From Plasmodiophora brassicae (Eukaryota; Endomyxa: Phytomyxea; Phytomyxea; Plasmodiophorida), in assembly GCA_036867785.1 (NCBI GenBank), contig CP145409.1:1984001-2048000 (forward strand): a DNA stretch of 64,000 bases. Direction: 5' to 3'. Position 1 is the stretch's first letter. Every line of letters begins with the position of its first letter. A model generated the notes under the pieces. The model searched no databases, was not told the origin of the DNA, and saw nothing but the letters and a program-made list of their open reading frames with translations. Below, piece after piece: positions 54,854 through 64,000 of the stretch. The position numbers and the translations under genes are program-made.

Positions 54854-56382
54854 TCACCCGCCACAGTTCTGCACGAGGACCGGGTCGGCCCGGTTGCGGA
54901 TCGCCTGCGCCGACGCGATCCGGCGCAGGCGCGCCTGGCGCTGGCGCCGGCCCCGCTCGACGGCCGCGTCGTCGACGTGGACGCCCCTGTCGAACCGTTC
55001 CGCGTCGGTGGCGAACGCGCACGATCCCGGTCCGGGCGTCACCGCGTCCCGGGTGGGCGACGACGACCGGACGCCGTCCTTGACGACGCGGGCGTCGCGG
55101 TCGACCCGGTGCCGGTCCAGGCGGTCGACCAGGTCGGCGAAGTCGCCGTACGACAGGGACCCGACGTGGCCGGCGTCGAGGCGGCGCCACAGGTCGTCGA
55201 CGTCGGCGGCGCCGTCCGCGATGGATCGCCAGCCTGGGGGCGCGCACGCGTCAGCGACACGGGCGCGGCGACGAACGACGACGGTGGCGCGGTCGTACGG
55301 GCGCGCAGGTCGTCCCGATCGATGACGCCGTCGCCGTTCTCGTCCAGGTACCGGAACAGGGCGCGGGTCGACGCGCGCCGCACGCGGGTCAGCCGCCCGA
55401 GGACGACGTCGACCTGGTCGAGGTCGGCCGCCTCGACGGGGCGCTGGGCGCCCGCCGACGCCACCCGACGCGACGCGCGCCACGGGCGGTACCGCTGCAC
55501 GTCGTCGTCGACGTCGTCGTCCTGGAACAGGTGCGTCACGATCCGCTCGACGGGGACGCCGTCGTCGTCGTCGTCCGCGCCGGCGCCGGCGACGAACTCG
55601 GCGAGGAACGCGGCGAGCTCGGCGTCGGTCAGGTCGATGTTGTACCGGGCGAGCGCCCGGCGGCAGTCGTCGCCGGTGACGACGCCGCGGTGCCGCGTGT
55701 CCCAGGAGCGGATCGCCGCCGACGGCACCGCCAGTCGCCGCATCCGGTCGCTCAGCGTCGTGACGACGCGTCGCGCCAGGCGACGCGCGTCCGGCTCCTG
55801 GAACAGGGGCGCCACCCGGGCCGAGCGCGTCGGCGGCGCCGTGCGCCGGGCGGCGGCGACCCGCTCCACCTCCCTGCAGGGCAGCGGCAGGCCCGAGCGG
55901 GCGACGGCGCCATCATCGTCGCCCGGCGGCTGCAGCAGGCCGGCGAACTGGTGGAACCGGACGTCGCCGTCGTCGTCGCCGGACGACGACGACGCCTGGC
56001 GCATGGCCCGGTGGACCGCGGCGATGTCGTCGGGCGTCGCCGACACGCCCTGCGACGCGACGAGCCGGGCGAGCTCGCCGACCGACAGGCGCCCGTTGCG
56101 GTCGGCGTCCCACTGGAGGAACATGCGCGCCAGCGACCCGTTGTTGTGGAAGTGCTCGCGCAGGTGCCCGATGATCCGCTCGTGGGGCGGCGGCGGCGGC
56201 GCCCTGGTCGCAGTAGTGGGCGCCGCTGACGACAGCGTGTACCGCGGCGGGCGCGCCGGCGTCGGGGCCAACCGCTGCGCTCCCCGGGACGGAGGCGCCG
56301 TCCCAGGTCGTCGTCGTGGTCGGGTCGCCTGCGCAGGCAGACGCGGGCGTCGCCATCGCAACGTCATCCCGGTTAACAACAA
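54854..56382 (-). CDS. EF-hand calcium-binding protein
   Basis: Exons 56382-55299 and 55233-54854 with a 65-nt intron give up to 487 residues (a second ATG lies five codons on). The N-terminus is Arg/Pro-rich. At least three EF-hand loops are visible: DADRNGRLSVGEL (first half), DENGDGVIDRDDL just before the intron, and DAGHVGSLSYGDF after it, the last with weakened ligands. A fourth helix-loop region (DTRHRGVVTGDDC) may be degenerate. The rest is Asp/Arg-rich and low in complexity. No kinase or other domain was seen, so it is probably a calcium sensor or buffer. It diverges from the gene at 56497. Confidence 0.78.
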
Positions 56383-56496
56383 TTAGGGCGATCGGGCGGG
56401 CGGGGCCGTACTCGACGGCAGCAGGAGCACCGCCAGATTCCGAGAGAGAGTACGGCGGGCGATCGGCGCCAGGAAGACGACGCCTGCTATTCCGAC

Positions 56497-57108
56497 ATGG
56501 CGCAGGTGGTGGTGGAGGTGCCGCCCGGCAACGACGACAAGGCCGCCGTCCGGTTCAGCCGGACGCGCGGCATCAACGCGGCGATCGCGGCGGCGGCGCT
56601 GTCCGGCCTGTGCACGATCGGCACGGCCCTCTGCGCCTACGTCGTCGTCGTGTCGCAGGACGCGCCGCCCAGCGTACCCGGGTCGGAGCTCGTCTCGCGC
56701 AAGTTCCTGGCCGCCGTCGGCTTCCTGGTCCTGTCCGGCCTGGCCGTCTTCCTGGCCACGCTCCCGATGCGCCTGGTGCGCATCACGGTCAGCGCGACGC
56801 GGGGGCGTCGCACCGGACGAGCGCTGACCTGTGGCGAACAGGTCGAGTTCCGCGGCGATCGCGTCGCTCTCCTGCACAGGAACGGGCTGCTGTCGACGGA
56901 TACGACCCTCCAGTCGGTGGACGCGGACGACTTCCTCGGCGTCGCCGTCGTCGACAGCGAGGGCGACGCGAGCCGCCGCGTCGAGTTCCGCTGGCGCGAC
57001 AAACAGTCGAGCGTGCACCTATCCGCCGCGTTCGAGCGCATCTGGACGCACGACCAGAAGCTGGACGAGTTCGTCGCCCGCATCGACCGGCAGTGCTACG
57101 AGGTCTGA
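56497..57108 (+). CDS. Small two-span membrane protein of unknown function
   Basis: A single exon encodes 203 residues. Two hydrophobic segments (NAAIAAAALSGLCTIGTALCAYVVVV and FLAAVGFLVLSGLAVFLATL, given as motif areas) form a hairpin near the N-terminus. A soluble C-terminal half follows with beta-like pattern (GEQVEFRGDRVALLHRNG, RVEFRWRDKQSSVHL, ERIWTHDQKLDEFV) that could be a PH-like or similar fold. No family was recognised. It starts about 115-130 bases from the divergent EF-hand gene. Confidence 0.65.
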   Translation: MAQVVVEVPPGNDDKAAVRFSRTRGINAAIAAAALSGLCTIGTALCAYVVVVSQDAPPSVPGSELVSRKFLAAVGFLVLSGLAVFLATLPMRLVRITVSATRGRRTGRALTCGEQVEFRGDRVALLHRNGLLSTDTTLQSVDADDFLGVAVVDSEGDASRRVEFRWRDKQSSVHLSAAFERIWTHDQKLDEFVARIDRQCYEV

Positions 57109-57379
57109 GCGATGGCCGCCTGGGAACGTGTAAAATATCGCCATCCCCGCCCGCCCCCGCCTCTGCCTGGGAACTGGTTCGGGTTCGCCCATGTGAGTCC
57201 ACCATGCGAGCAGGGCACGTGAATGTACTACATTGCGGGGGACGTCTCGACGGAGCCGCCCCCGCCCTACGACTGGTGCGCCCTGAGGTACTGACAGAGG
57301 GCGCCGGCCGCGAAGAACCTGGCGAGACAGGCGCCGCCGTTCAGCAACGACCGAAACGCAGGCACAACGCGCACAGGTC

Positions 57380-58485
57380 TTACAGGGCGCCCGTGATGGC
57401 ACGGTCGATAGCACTCTCGTGCATCACCTCCACGAGGGTCTCCGCCGCCGACGTCGTCACCGCGGTGATCGACGGAGGATAGAGCGACCACCTGAGCAGC
57501 AGCAGCAGCGCCCCTGTTGGGATTCGGACGGGCACGAGAGCACGTGACGTTTGCCAGACCATGGGGGCACGGCGATCCGCAGACGCGACGACACCGAATC
57601 GTGCGTCACGTGGGCGACGACGAGCGCATCGCAGTCGACGGGCAGGACCGATACGCGCTCGATGTTCTCGAACGGAAGCCGAATGCCGAGCAGGGACGAC
57701 ACGAACGACGCGGCAAACGGGCGCACCGCATCCGTCTTCTCGCTCACCTGGACACGCCCCCCGGTCAGCGACGCGGGCGACCCGACCGGAACGCGACCCG
57801 TACCGTGTTGAGCAGGTCGGAGCAGAAGAACCTGGGCATGCTGGCCGACCGGTGGCTGTTGATCCACAGCTGCTGATCGGATGCGTTCCGGGCGGGGAAC
57901 GGCAACCCCAGGTAGAACGGGGCGACGCGCACGTCTTGCGACAGGAACATTTCCTGCAGGGCGCCGTAGTACGACACGTACCTGCCCGTCGTGACGTGCG
58001 ACAGGATCACCACGGGCACCGTCGAGTGGGGCGACTCGATCGGCGCCGGGCTGGGCCAGATATGAGATCATCCGGCGGGGGCACTTCCACGATCGGGTGG
58101 TCGCCTGTACCTGCGAATCGTGCCACGAATTTGCACAAGCCCTGCGACGACGGGTCAGACGATGACAACGGGGGCGCCTGTATGCAAACGCACTCGATCG
58201 TCCATGGGCCCGGATATCGTCGTCGAGCGCCGCCAGGTCGGTGACGACGGGCGCGTTCTGGATGCGCCAGGCGCGGTGCAGGTCGCGAAGCGCGCCGATC
58301 GCGTACAGCGCCCCGGCGGAGTGCAGCGCATACGTGATGCCCCGCCAGAGCAGCGAGCCGGCGTGGTCGTCGGCGTCAGCCTGCTGGCCCCCGCTGGCGT
58401 TGCGCACCATCACTGCAATCCCGTTCTGCCGCGACTGCAGGTCCCGTGTCGCGCAACTTCTGCACGGGGCCGCCCCATGGGCCAT
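57380..58485 (-). CDS. Membrane protein with possible GIDE/MUL1-like domain
   Basis: Five exons are inferred: 58485 (or the ATG at 58410) to 58194, 58141-58111, 58050-57804, 57747 to about 57560, and about 57483-57380. The first four join in phase with introns of 52, 60 and 56 nt. The N-terminal part has a membrane segment (ITYALHSAGALYAIGAL) and the body reads RLVQIRGTIRSPAPIESP, VPVVILSHVTTGRYV, LLGIRLPFENIERVSVLP. That order, a span then 'v-x-h-x-G-x-v-x-s', loosely recalls the GIDE domain of MUL1-type mitochondrial ubiquitin ligases, but no RING follows. A second hydrophobic stretch is near the C-terminus. The family call is weak; the gene itself is likely. Confidence 0.5.
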
Positions 58486-58551
58486 GGCTGAACCGGTCTA
58501 CGACGCCGGCCACAGTGTGTGCCTAACCATCATTACAACGAGCTCCGGGTT

Positions 58552-60915
58552 TTAGAGGCCGGCCTGCGAGTGCCTCCGCAGGAAGCTACGCACGAATTCG
58601 TACTGGGTGACGTCGTCATGCCGGTCCAGGTGCTCCTGCTGCTGCTGATCCTCGACGAGCTCGCGCAGCTGTCGCCGGAAGATGATGTGCGTCAGGTCCT
58701 TCCTGGTGATCATCCCGGCGACGTGGTTTGTCGGCGTGACGACCGGGATGTGCCGCAGGCCCATGGTGCGGTACAGTCGGAAGACGGTGCTGACCGGGGA
58801 GATCTGCTGGCAGACGTACGGGGCGGGGTCCATGTACGGCCTGAGGTCCATCTCCAGGTCCCGTTCCGAATCGCTAATCGTGACGTCCTCGATGGACGGG
58901 TACCTCGGGTACGACTGCTCCATGTCCTGGTCCCTGAGCAAGGGCGCGTCCCCGTACTGACGATGCTGCAGGAGGACGGTCAGGTGTTTGCGGGGGATCA
59001 GGCCTCGGAAGGCGCCGTCGCCATCCGGACCGACGACCGGGAACCCGTTATGCGAACACGAGCGCAGGACGTCGACGACGCGCCCGACGGTCTCGACCTC
59101 GCGGAACGAGACCGGGTCCGGCGACATGATGTCGGCCGCCAGCAGGTACTGCGCCACCGGCGGCGGGTCAAAGTCCAGGAACTGCCACCCGTTCAGGTGA
59201 ATCTGGATGTCGTACAGCCCCTCGTTGAAGTAGCCGCCGACCCACCGCGCCGTCATCAGCGTCGCCATGATCGGCAACCCGTACTGGATGTCGCCGGTCG
59301 CCTCGATCAGGATCACGGTCAGCGAGATTGTCATGCGCGCCATGCCGCCCAGGACGGCGGCGGCCCCGATCAGCGAGTACGTGCCCGGGTCGACGGTCGG
59401 CAGCGCCGCGTTCTCGTGCACGACCTGGCCGACGAGCCGGCCGAAACAGGCGCCGGCCAGCAGGCACGGGATGAACAACCCGGACGGGATCGCCATCCCG
59501 TAGCACCAGCAGGCGGCGACGAACACGACGAGGAAGACGACGACGAGGTCGGCGGTGTCGAACGTGACGGACGTGTGGAACAGGAGCTTGACGGCGCTGT
59601 CGAATGGCACAAGCAGGATGCTGGCCCGCGGCGAGAACTGCCCGTGCGCGCAGTAGAACTGCACCAGCTGCCGCGCGTACTGCTCGTGCTCGCGGCCAAT
59701 GCCGACGCAGGCCGGGCGCACCGCCAGGCACGCCACGAAGGCGACGAGGGCGAACACGGCGGCCGTCGCCGTGCACTCGGCGATGCGGCGGGCGGGCGAC
59801 CGGACGTGCGCCTGGCGCCAGACGGTCAGCCGCCGGTTGCATTCGTTGAAGGCGGCGCCGGCCAGGCCGCCGACGGCGCCCATGCCGATGAAGAGCGGCA
59901 GTTCGTAGGCGGAGTACGAGAACACGTTCTGGCCGTTGGAGGTGAAGTCGCCGAACGTGAACATGGACGAGTCGGAGAGCTTGCCCCAGTGGCGGTCGTC
60001 GCTGACGGCGGACGTGAACAGCGCCAGGAAGAAGTAGGACATCATGGAGCAGAAGAACGTTCGCCAGGTCAGCTTCTGGTTCCAGAACGACGACCCTTCC
60101 TCGAGAGCGAACAGGACGCCGCCGATCGGCGCGCCGAACGCGTTCGCGACGCCAGCGGCCGCCCCGGCCGACACGAACTCGCGCTTCTCCTTATCGTTCC
60201 GGAACTCGCCATTGTACTTCGTGCACGACGTATCGATACCCGCCACCGCGGACCTGCCCTGCGAGACGGCGGCGCCGCACACGGCGCCACAGTGAATCAT
60301 CGGGCCCTCGATGCCCAGGGGCAGGCCGGCCGCCACAGACAGGGACACGCCGATGGCTTTCACGAGCAGCGTCTTCACGCGGACGACACGCGGGACCTTC
60401 AGCCCGTTCAGGATGCACTTCACTTGCGGGATACCGCTCCCGGCGGCCATCGGTTCGACGTAGGCGACCAGGGCGCTGGCGACGCCGACAAAGGCGGCCG
60501 CCATCGTGCACTGGACAGCGATCGGCGCGACGACAAACCCTTGTCGGATGAGGCGGTCCACAGCGGCGAACCTGTAGCGTTGCAGGGAATGGGAGAGCGC
60601 CCAGACGCACAGGGCGACCAACGCCATCGTGAAGGAGACCAGGGAGATGAGGAGCCAGCGGAGCAGGGCGCGATGCTTGAAGAACGTTGGCGTCCGGGAT
60701 CGGATCTCCAGGCGTCGCACCAGCGAATGCGATTCGAAGCAGTCGAACGTGTCAAAGTCGGGCTCCGGCGATGATGACGGCGACGGCGACGGCGACCATC
60801 GAGCGTTATCCGCGGCGGCATCGCCATCGATCAGCAGACGCTCCTCCATGGAGAGAGGACGAGCCGCTGGGTGGCCGCGCCGTCCAGTTTTGCCACGTTT
60901 GTACCGCTGGGACAC
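58552..60915 (-). CDS. CLC-type chloride channel/proton exchanger with CBS domains
   Basis: One uninterrupted exon encodes 787 residues, the usual size for eukaryotic CLC proteins. Selectivity motifs are GSGIPQVKCILNG, GIEGPMIHCGAVCG (with the gating Glu) and GMAIPSGLFIPCLLAGA. The proton glutamate is in FALEEGSSFWN, so it should be a 2Cl-/H+ exchanger of the CLC-6/7 or plant-type group. Pore Tyr candidates lie near the last helices. Two CBS domains follow (IMSPDPVSFREVETVGRVVDV and CQQISPVSTVFRLYRTMGLR), able to bind nucleotides. The site is probably an endomembrane such as vacuole or endosome. A 751-codon antisense frame here is an artefact of codon bias. Confidence 0.95.
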   Translation of the reverse strand: MSQRYKRGKTGRRGHPAARPLSMEERLLIDGDAAADNARWSPSPSPSSSPEPDFDTFDCFESHSLVRRLEIRSRTPTFFKHRALLRWLLISLVSFTMALVALCVWALSHSLQRYRFAAVDRLIRQGFVVAPIAVQCTMAAAFVGVASALVAYVEPMAAGSGIPQVKCILNGLKVPRVVRVKTLLVKAIGVSLSVAAGLPLGIEGPMIHCGAVCGAAVSQGRSAVAGIDTSCTKYNGEFRNDKEKREFVSAGAAAGVANAFGAPIGGVLFALEEGSSFWNQKLTWRTFFCSMMSYFFLALFTSAVSDDRHWGKLSDSSMFTFGDFTSNGQNVFSYSAYELPLFIGMGAVGGLAGAAFNECNRRLTVWRQAHVRSPARRIAECTATAAVFALVAFVACLAVRPACVGIGREHEQYARQLVQFYCAHGQFSPRASILLVPFDSAVKLLFHTSVTFDTADLVVVFLVVFVAACWCYGMAIPSGLFIPCLLAGACFGRLVGQVVHENAALPTVDPGTYSLIGAAAVLGGMARMTISLTVILIEATGDIQYGLPIMATLMTARWVGGYFNEGLYDIQIHLNGWQFLDFDPPPVAQYLLAADIMSPDPVSFREVETVGRVVDVLRSCSHNGFPVVGPDGDGAFRGLIPRKHLTVLLQHRQYGDAPLLRDQDMEQSYPRYPSIEDVTISDSERDLEMDLRPYMDPAPYVCQQISPVSTVFRLYRTMGLRHIPVVTPTNHVAGMITRKDLTHIIFRRQLRELVEDQQQQEHLDRHDDVTQYEFVRSFLRRHSQAGL

Positions 60916-61054
60916 AATGGTAATATCGGCCGCGTGTACTCCCCCTCCCCCCTCAACGGCATGGCTGTGAAACCGTTAAGAGTACGCCAGGCCCCCAACT
61001 GTTTGTGTGACCAGCCTGTTAAATGAAACCGCCCGGTGGCTAGGGCGTTTGTCT

Positions 61055-61612
61055 TTATAGGTGAAGACCAGCCAGATCAGGCATAACATTGTACCGCGTG
61101 TTGCACAGGCGTATGATGCGCTGGTTTCCCAGGGCGAACGCGTCATTGAGCGCTTCCCGGCCGACGGTGGCGCCCGCTTCCAGCAGGATGGCCACGATGC
61201 GGTCCGAGCCCTGTTCAATAGCGGATTGCAGAGGGGTGACTCCGAACACGTCACGCCCGTCGACACGGGCGCCGTTCGCGATCAGCTCTTGGACGCAGTT
61301 GGCATGGTGCAGCGAGATGGCAAGGTCCAGGGCGGACCGAAACGCACATTGTGAGTTCGGGTCGGCGCCCGCTTGCACAACCGGGCGGATACCTTCCGCG
61401 AAGTTCTTCTCGACGATGACGCAGATGATGGGCATATCGAACACCTGCTCGGCGGTCGGTATACGCGCCTTGACGTTCGCGCCGCGCGCGATCGCAGCCC
61501 GCAGGCCATCGACAGACCGACGAGCGACTGCAACGAGCATTTCGGAATCAGCACTGTCAGGCATCGCCTGCACGACGACTCCCAGCACGATCAACGCCAC
61601 TGCCGACCACAT
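61055..61612 (-). CDS. Small secreted ankyrin-repeat protein
   Basis: A single exon encodes 185 residues. It starts with a signal peptide (SAVALIVLGVVVQAMP). Four ankyrin-like units follow: VDGLRAAIARGANVKARI, GIRPVVQAGADPNSQC, ALDLAISLHHANCVQELIANGARVD and TPLQSAIEQGSDRIVAILLEAGATV. The combination signal peptide plus ankyrin repeats with no membrane anchor is a pattern of secreted pathogen proteins, and matches the larger SKP1-ankyrin protein in this window, though the repeat style differs (no APGIDVN turn). Role not shown. Confidence 0.75.
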   Translation of the reverse strand: MWSAVALIVLGVVVQAMPDSADSEMLVAVARRSVDGLRAAIARGANVKARIPTAEQVFDMPIICVIVEKNFAEGIRPVVQAGADPNSQCAFRSALDLAISLHHANCVQELIANGARVDGRDVFGVTPLQSAIEQGSDRIVAILLEAGATVGREALNDAFALGNQRIIRLCNTRYNVMPDLAGLHL

Positions 61613-62630
61613 CGTTCACCAACTGCCGCCGCTGCGGACCGTGCGGCGACGTCACCGAGAACGTGCCCGCTGCGAAACCAAGTCGAACGCGACTATTATT
61701 ATCTCCTCAGAAGATTCTCCTGTTACAGCCGCCATATGGCTCGTCGACATGTATTCTGCGCCTACGACGACCGGCCAGGGTTTGGATTTATCCGCACAGT
61801 CCCGCCGGATGGCGGCCGCTGCTGCTCATGTTCGTGGTCGCGTCGAGGGCTTCGGCGTCGGCACGCTTCGGAGGGGCGGCCGACGGACTCCGTCACGGTG
61901 TGCGCACGTGGCCCCAGCCACGACGGTGGGAGCAGGCGTCCCGAATTGGGCGCGCCGACACGGGGCGGGCGAATGCGGACGCCGCGGTGGACGTGGGATT
62001 CCTCCCCGGTCCGCCTGGGGCGATCGCTCGTCGGCCTCATTAGCGATTTTGTGTGCGTTTGCGTGTGGGTGCTGTGCGTGTACGCGTGTGTTTGCGTATC
62101 TGTGTTGTTGTCGGCGTGGGCGTGTGTGTGCGCGAGTATCGAGCAACTGCAACCGTCTTTGTCTATTAGAACGGGGCCAGCAGCGGTCTGCCTCGACCAG
62201 AAAGGAGACAGCGTGCTGCCCACCCGTGCCGCGTGTGGTGGGCGTATGCTTGATGCTTAAAACGCGACGCGCCGATCTGAAAATCTCGGTACGGAACCGC
62301 ATGCCTACCCTTCCTGATGTGCCTTTGTAATAACTCGGATCTCTACTCAGTGGTCTCTCGTTGTACTTTGCCTGCTCGAAACGTGCATCTGGGCACAACT
62401 TGGTATTGCTGACGGTGGGCACGATTCGCACGGATCGTCGTACCTGAGCCGCGAGGTTGAAAACGTTGCGAACAACGGGGTCCAGGTGACCGAACTCGAA
62501 CCGTTCCTCTTCTCGCCCCCTATCGAGCTACCGATTGTTCGGCCGCCTCCGAAGGTCTTCTATCCATCGCCGGTTCTACGGCCTTCGTCCCTAAAGCAGT
62601 TCCTGCACGTGTCGTTTGAACCTCGTACGG
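61613..62630. other. Long intergenic region between divergent genes, with TG-rich tract
   Basis: About 1 kb without a supported gene. A GT-rich pyrimidine/purine-alternating stretch (about 62046-62140) is prone to Z-DNA. The bZIP promoter and that of the secreted ankyrin gene probably lie here. Confidence 0.45.
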
Positions 62631-63598
62631 ATGACGATGACGAAGGCGATGGCGCCGCCGGACGCGTCGCTGTTTGACGAGGTCGTCCTGCTTAACGACG
62701 ACGTCGACCCGTTCGACACCTCCGTTATGATGACGATCTCGCCAAACGGATCGTCGTCGTGGAACTCGGATGATTCCGTGCAATCGCCCGCTCCACCGGC
62801 GACGGTGGTCCCCCTTAAGGATCTGATCCAAGACCATGCTGTTAAGGTGCAACGTCTATCTCGCAAGGCGAAACTCGCACGGTATGGCTCGGTCGGTTGC
62901 ACCTCGCTGTCATGTCAATCACACAGACTATCGTTGCTTTCAGGGACAATCGCAAGCGCAAGTCGAGCCGCCTGAATGAATTAGAAGCGGAGTGCACTGC
63001 GCTGCGGGCTGAAGTCGAACGTCTTCGAGGGCGCGAGCGCGAAACTCTTCGTTTGCTGCGAGAAGGAGGAGGCAACTGCTCCGTCCACGATTATATCGTC
63101 CGCCAGCACCTGCAGGACTTAGTCACGGCGCAGCAGCCGATGCATGGCTTTAACGAGACGCTGCTGGACCTGACAGCAGTGTATGACGAGAACGGCATGA
63201 TGCGACTTGAGGCGATCAAACGTGCGGCGATGGATCGCTCAAGCCCTCCCGAACGCTTCCTGGCCTGGGCCATGTCTCGTCTGAATCCATCGTTCTTCAC
63301 CGACGAGAACGGGATGTGGGTCAGCCTGTTCCAGAGGCGCCTCGGTCTATCGGACGTTCAGCTCCAGCGCCTGCGCGATCACGCGTGTCCGCTGGCGCAG
63401 GCGCAGTCTCGTGTGAAGATCGAGATCGAAGCCGAATTCGACGCCCTTCGTCAGCGCTGGGAGGCCTACGGGCACGACGCGCGTCGCCTACTCGGCGCCG
63501 TTCTCTCTACAATGACAGACGACCAGTTCGTCAAGTTGGTGGAATGGGTCGGCAACAACGAGATCTGCGTGAACCAGCTTATTCAGGAGCTGCCTTAG
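62631..63598 (+). CDS. bZIP transcription factor with DOG1/TGA-like C-terminal region
   Basis: Exons 62631-62881 and 62944-63598 with a 62-nt intron give 301 residues. Splicing reconstitutes a bZIP basic region and leucine zipper: LSRKAKLARDNRKRKSSRL, then NELEAECTALRAEVERLRG. In an alignment ending at the first zipper leucine the invariant Asn of the basic region is replaced by Lys and the Ser by Asn. The C-terminal two thirds resemble the DOG1 region of plant TGA factors: an early helix GFNETLLDLTAVYDENG, then SSPPERFLAWAMSRLNPSFF (the usual 'T-P-x-E-R-x-F-x-W' site), LGLSDVQLQRLRDHAC and a coiled segment. It should be nuclear. A TGA-like layout outside plants is unusual. Confidence 0.8.
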
Positions 63599-64000
63599 TT
63601 AATCGATTCGCTCCTATAGAATACTTTACGATGCGTCCGCGCATCGTCATTCGTCAATAAAGCACGGCATCATCGTCGTTAGACGTGAGCGCGACCGGAG
63701 CGAGTTGCAGGAATGTCCTCCTCGCGGAGCCGGCTCTCGCACGCCGACTTGGGTCGCTTCCCCGATCCCTGGGGCCTTCAGCAGCGTCTCCGCAACGGGA
63801 AGTGATTCATGTCTAGCGGCCAGGTGAGTTGAAGTCTCCTGGTTTCTGTAGCGCACTCCGACGAGTCGCTATCTAGCAACCTGCCTGACGATCGACGTGC
63901 CAGCTGGTCGCGTCACTTGATCAAGGCCGGCAGCGGTTGCCGCGGCGTCCATAGCGTAATGGCGTTCCCCATGCTGCCTACTTGTATTTAGGGCTAGATG
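63599..64000. other. Right-edge region holding an ankyrin relic
   Basis: No complete gene lies between the bZIP stop and the window edge. A minus-strand ankyrin-like fragment (63647-63856) is listed separately. Confidence 0.5.
63647..63856 (-). pseudogene. Degenerate ankyrin-repeat fragment
   Basis: The minus strand encodes RNQETSTHLAARHESLPVAE then TLLKAPGI, which follows the ankyrin consensus and the APGI turn of the secreted SKP1-ankyrin protein at 24201. A stop lies five codons upstream in the same frame, no start or signal peptide is visible and the frame ends after one repeat. It is either a relic or one exon of a gene running off the window; the stop favours a relic. Confidence 0.55.

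Noticed and set aside
58519-60774. Plus-strand open frame of 751 codons
   Set aside because: It is fully antisense to the CLC gene, whose motifs are unmistakable; the antisense product has no recognisable domain.
1-64000. tRNA, rRNA or CRISPR features
   Set aside because: No cloverleaf with a GTTCRA-type T arm, no rRNA-like conserved block and no regularly spaced short repeats were found by eye.

Overview
This is a GC-rich window of nuclear DNA from a eukaryotic microbe with a very compact genome. Genes lie on both strands and are often tens to a few hundred bases apart; one convergent pair of coding regions overlaps. Many genes are cut by short GT-AG introns, mostly 44-75 nt, that restore frame exactly where conserved motifs break. 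The gene set (FANCI, CDK8, SAC1, P5A ATPase, RRP1, Pumilio, PET117) is eukaryotic. A secreted protein that joins a SKP1-like fold to ankyrin repeats, another secreted ankyrin protein, GC-rich sequence and tiny introns recall plasmodiophorids (Rhizaria), perhaps Plasmodiophora. That placement is inference and was not checked by any search.

Layout. 1-3449 (-): FANCI, cut by the left edge. 3646-6438 (-): a secreted LamG-like protein and a 7TM-RGS protein. 6737-11955: SAC1 lipid phosphatase and CDK8 (+), a PET117 microgene and another small membrane protein (-), and an unknown gene (+). 12033-14388: a convergent pair encoding a FetB/STAR2-like permease and a FetA/STAR1-like ATPase. 14849-19293: a membrane nucleotide cyclase with a voltage-sensor-like region (+) and an F-box-like ankyrin protein (-). 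19810-26518: a polyQ membrane protein, a secreted CHAP amidase, a TPR-like protein, the secreted SKP1-ankyrin protein and a small secreted protein (+). 26795-30973: P5A ATPase. 31039-38953: four related C2H2 zinc-finger genes around a PPR gene, plus an inverted array of leucine-rich-repeat relics. 39252-45023: AGC kinase, a GOST-like 7TM receptor, another ectodomain-7TM protein and a broken copy of it. 45542-50060: RRP1 and Pumilio. 50182-56382 (-): a two-repeat cyclic-nucleotide-binding channel and an EF-hand protein. 56497-63598: small membrane proteins, a CLC exchanger, a secreted ankyrin protein and a bZIP protein with a DOG1/TGA-like region. The right end holds an ankyrin relic.

How the genes relate. 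Several belong to signalling: three unrelated 7TM proteins (one with RGS), a cyclase, a CNBD channel, AGC kinase, EF-hand protein and SAC1 phosphatase. The FetA/FetB-like genes probably encode two halves of one ABC transporter. The secreted SKP1-ankyrin, ankyrin, CHAP and LamG-like proteins form a secretome component. Gene models were built by hand from reading frames and splice sites. Where every junction could be placed in frame, exon borders are given; elsewhere the inner borders are approximate.
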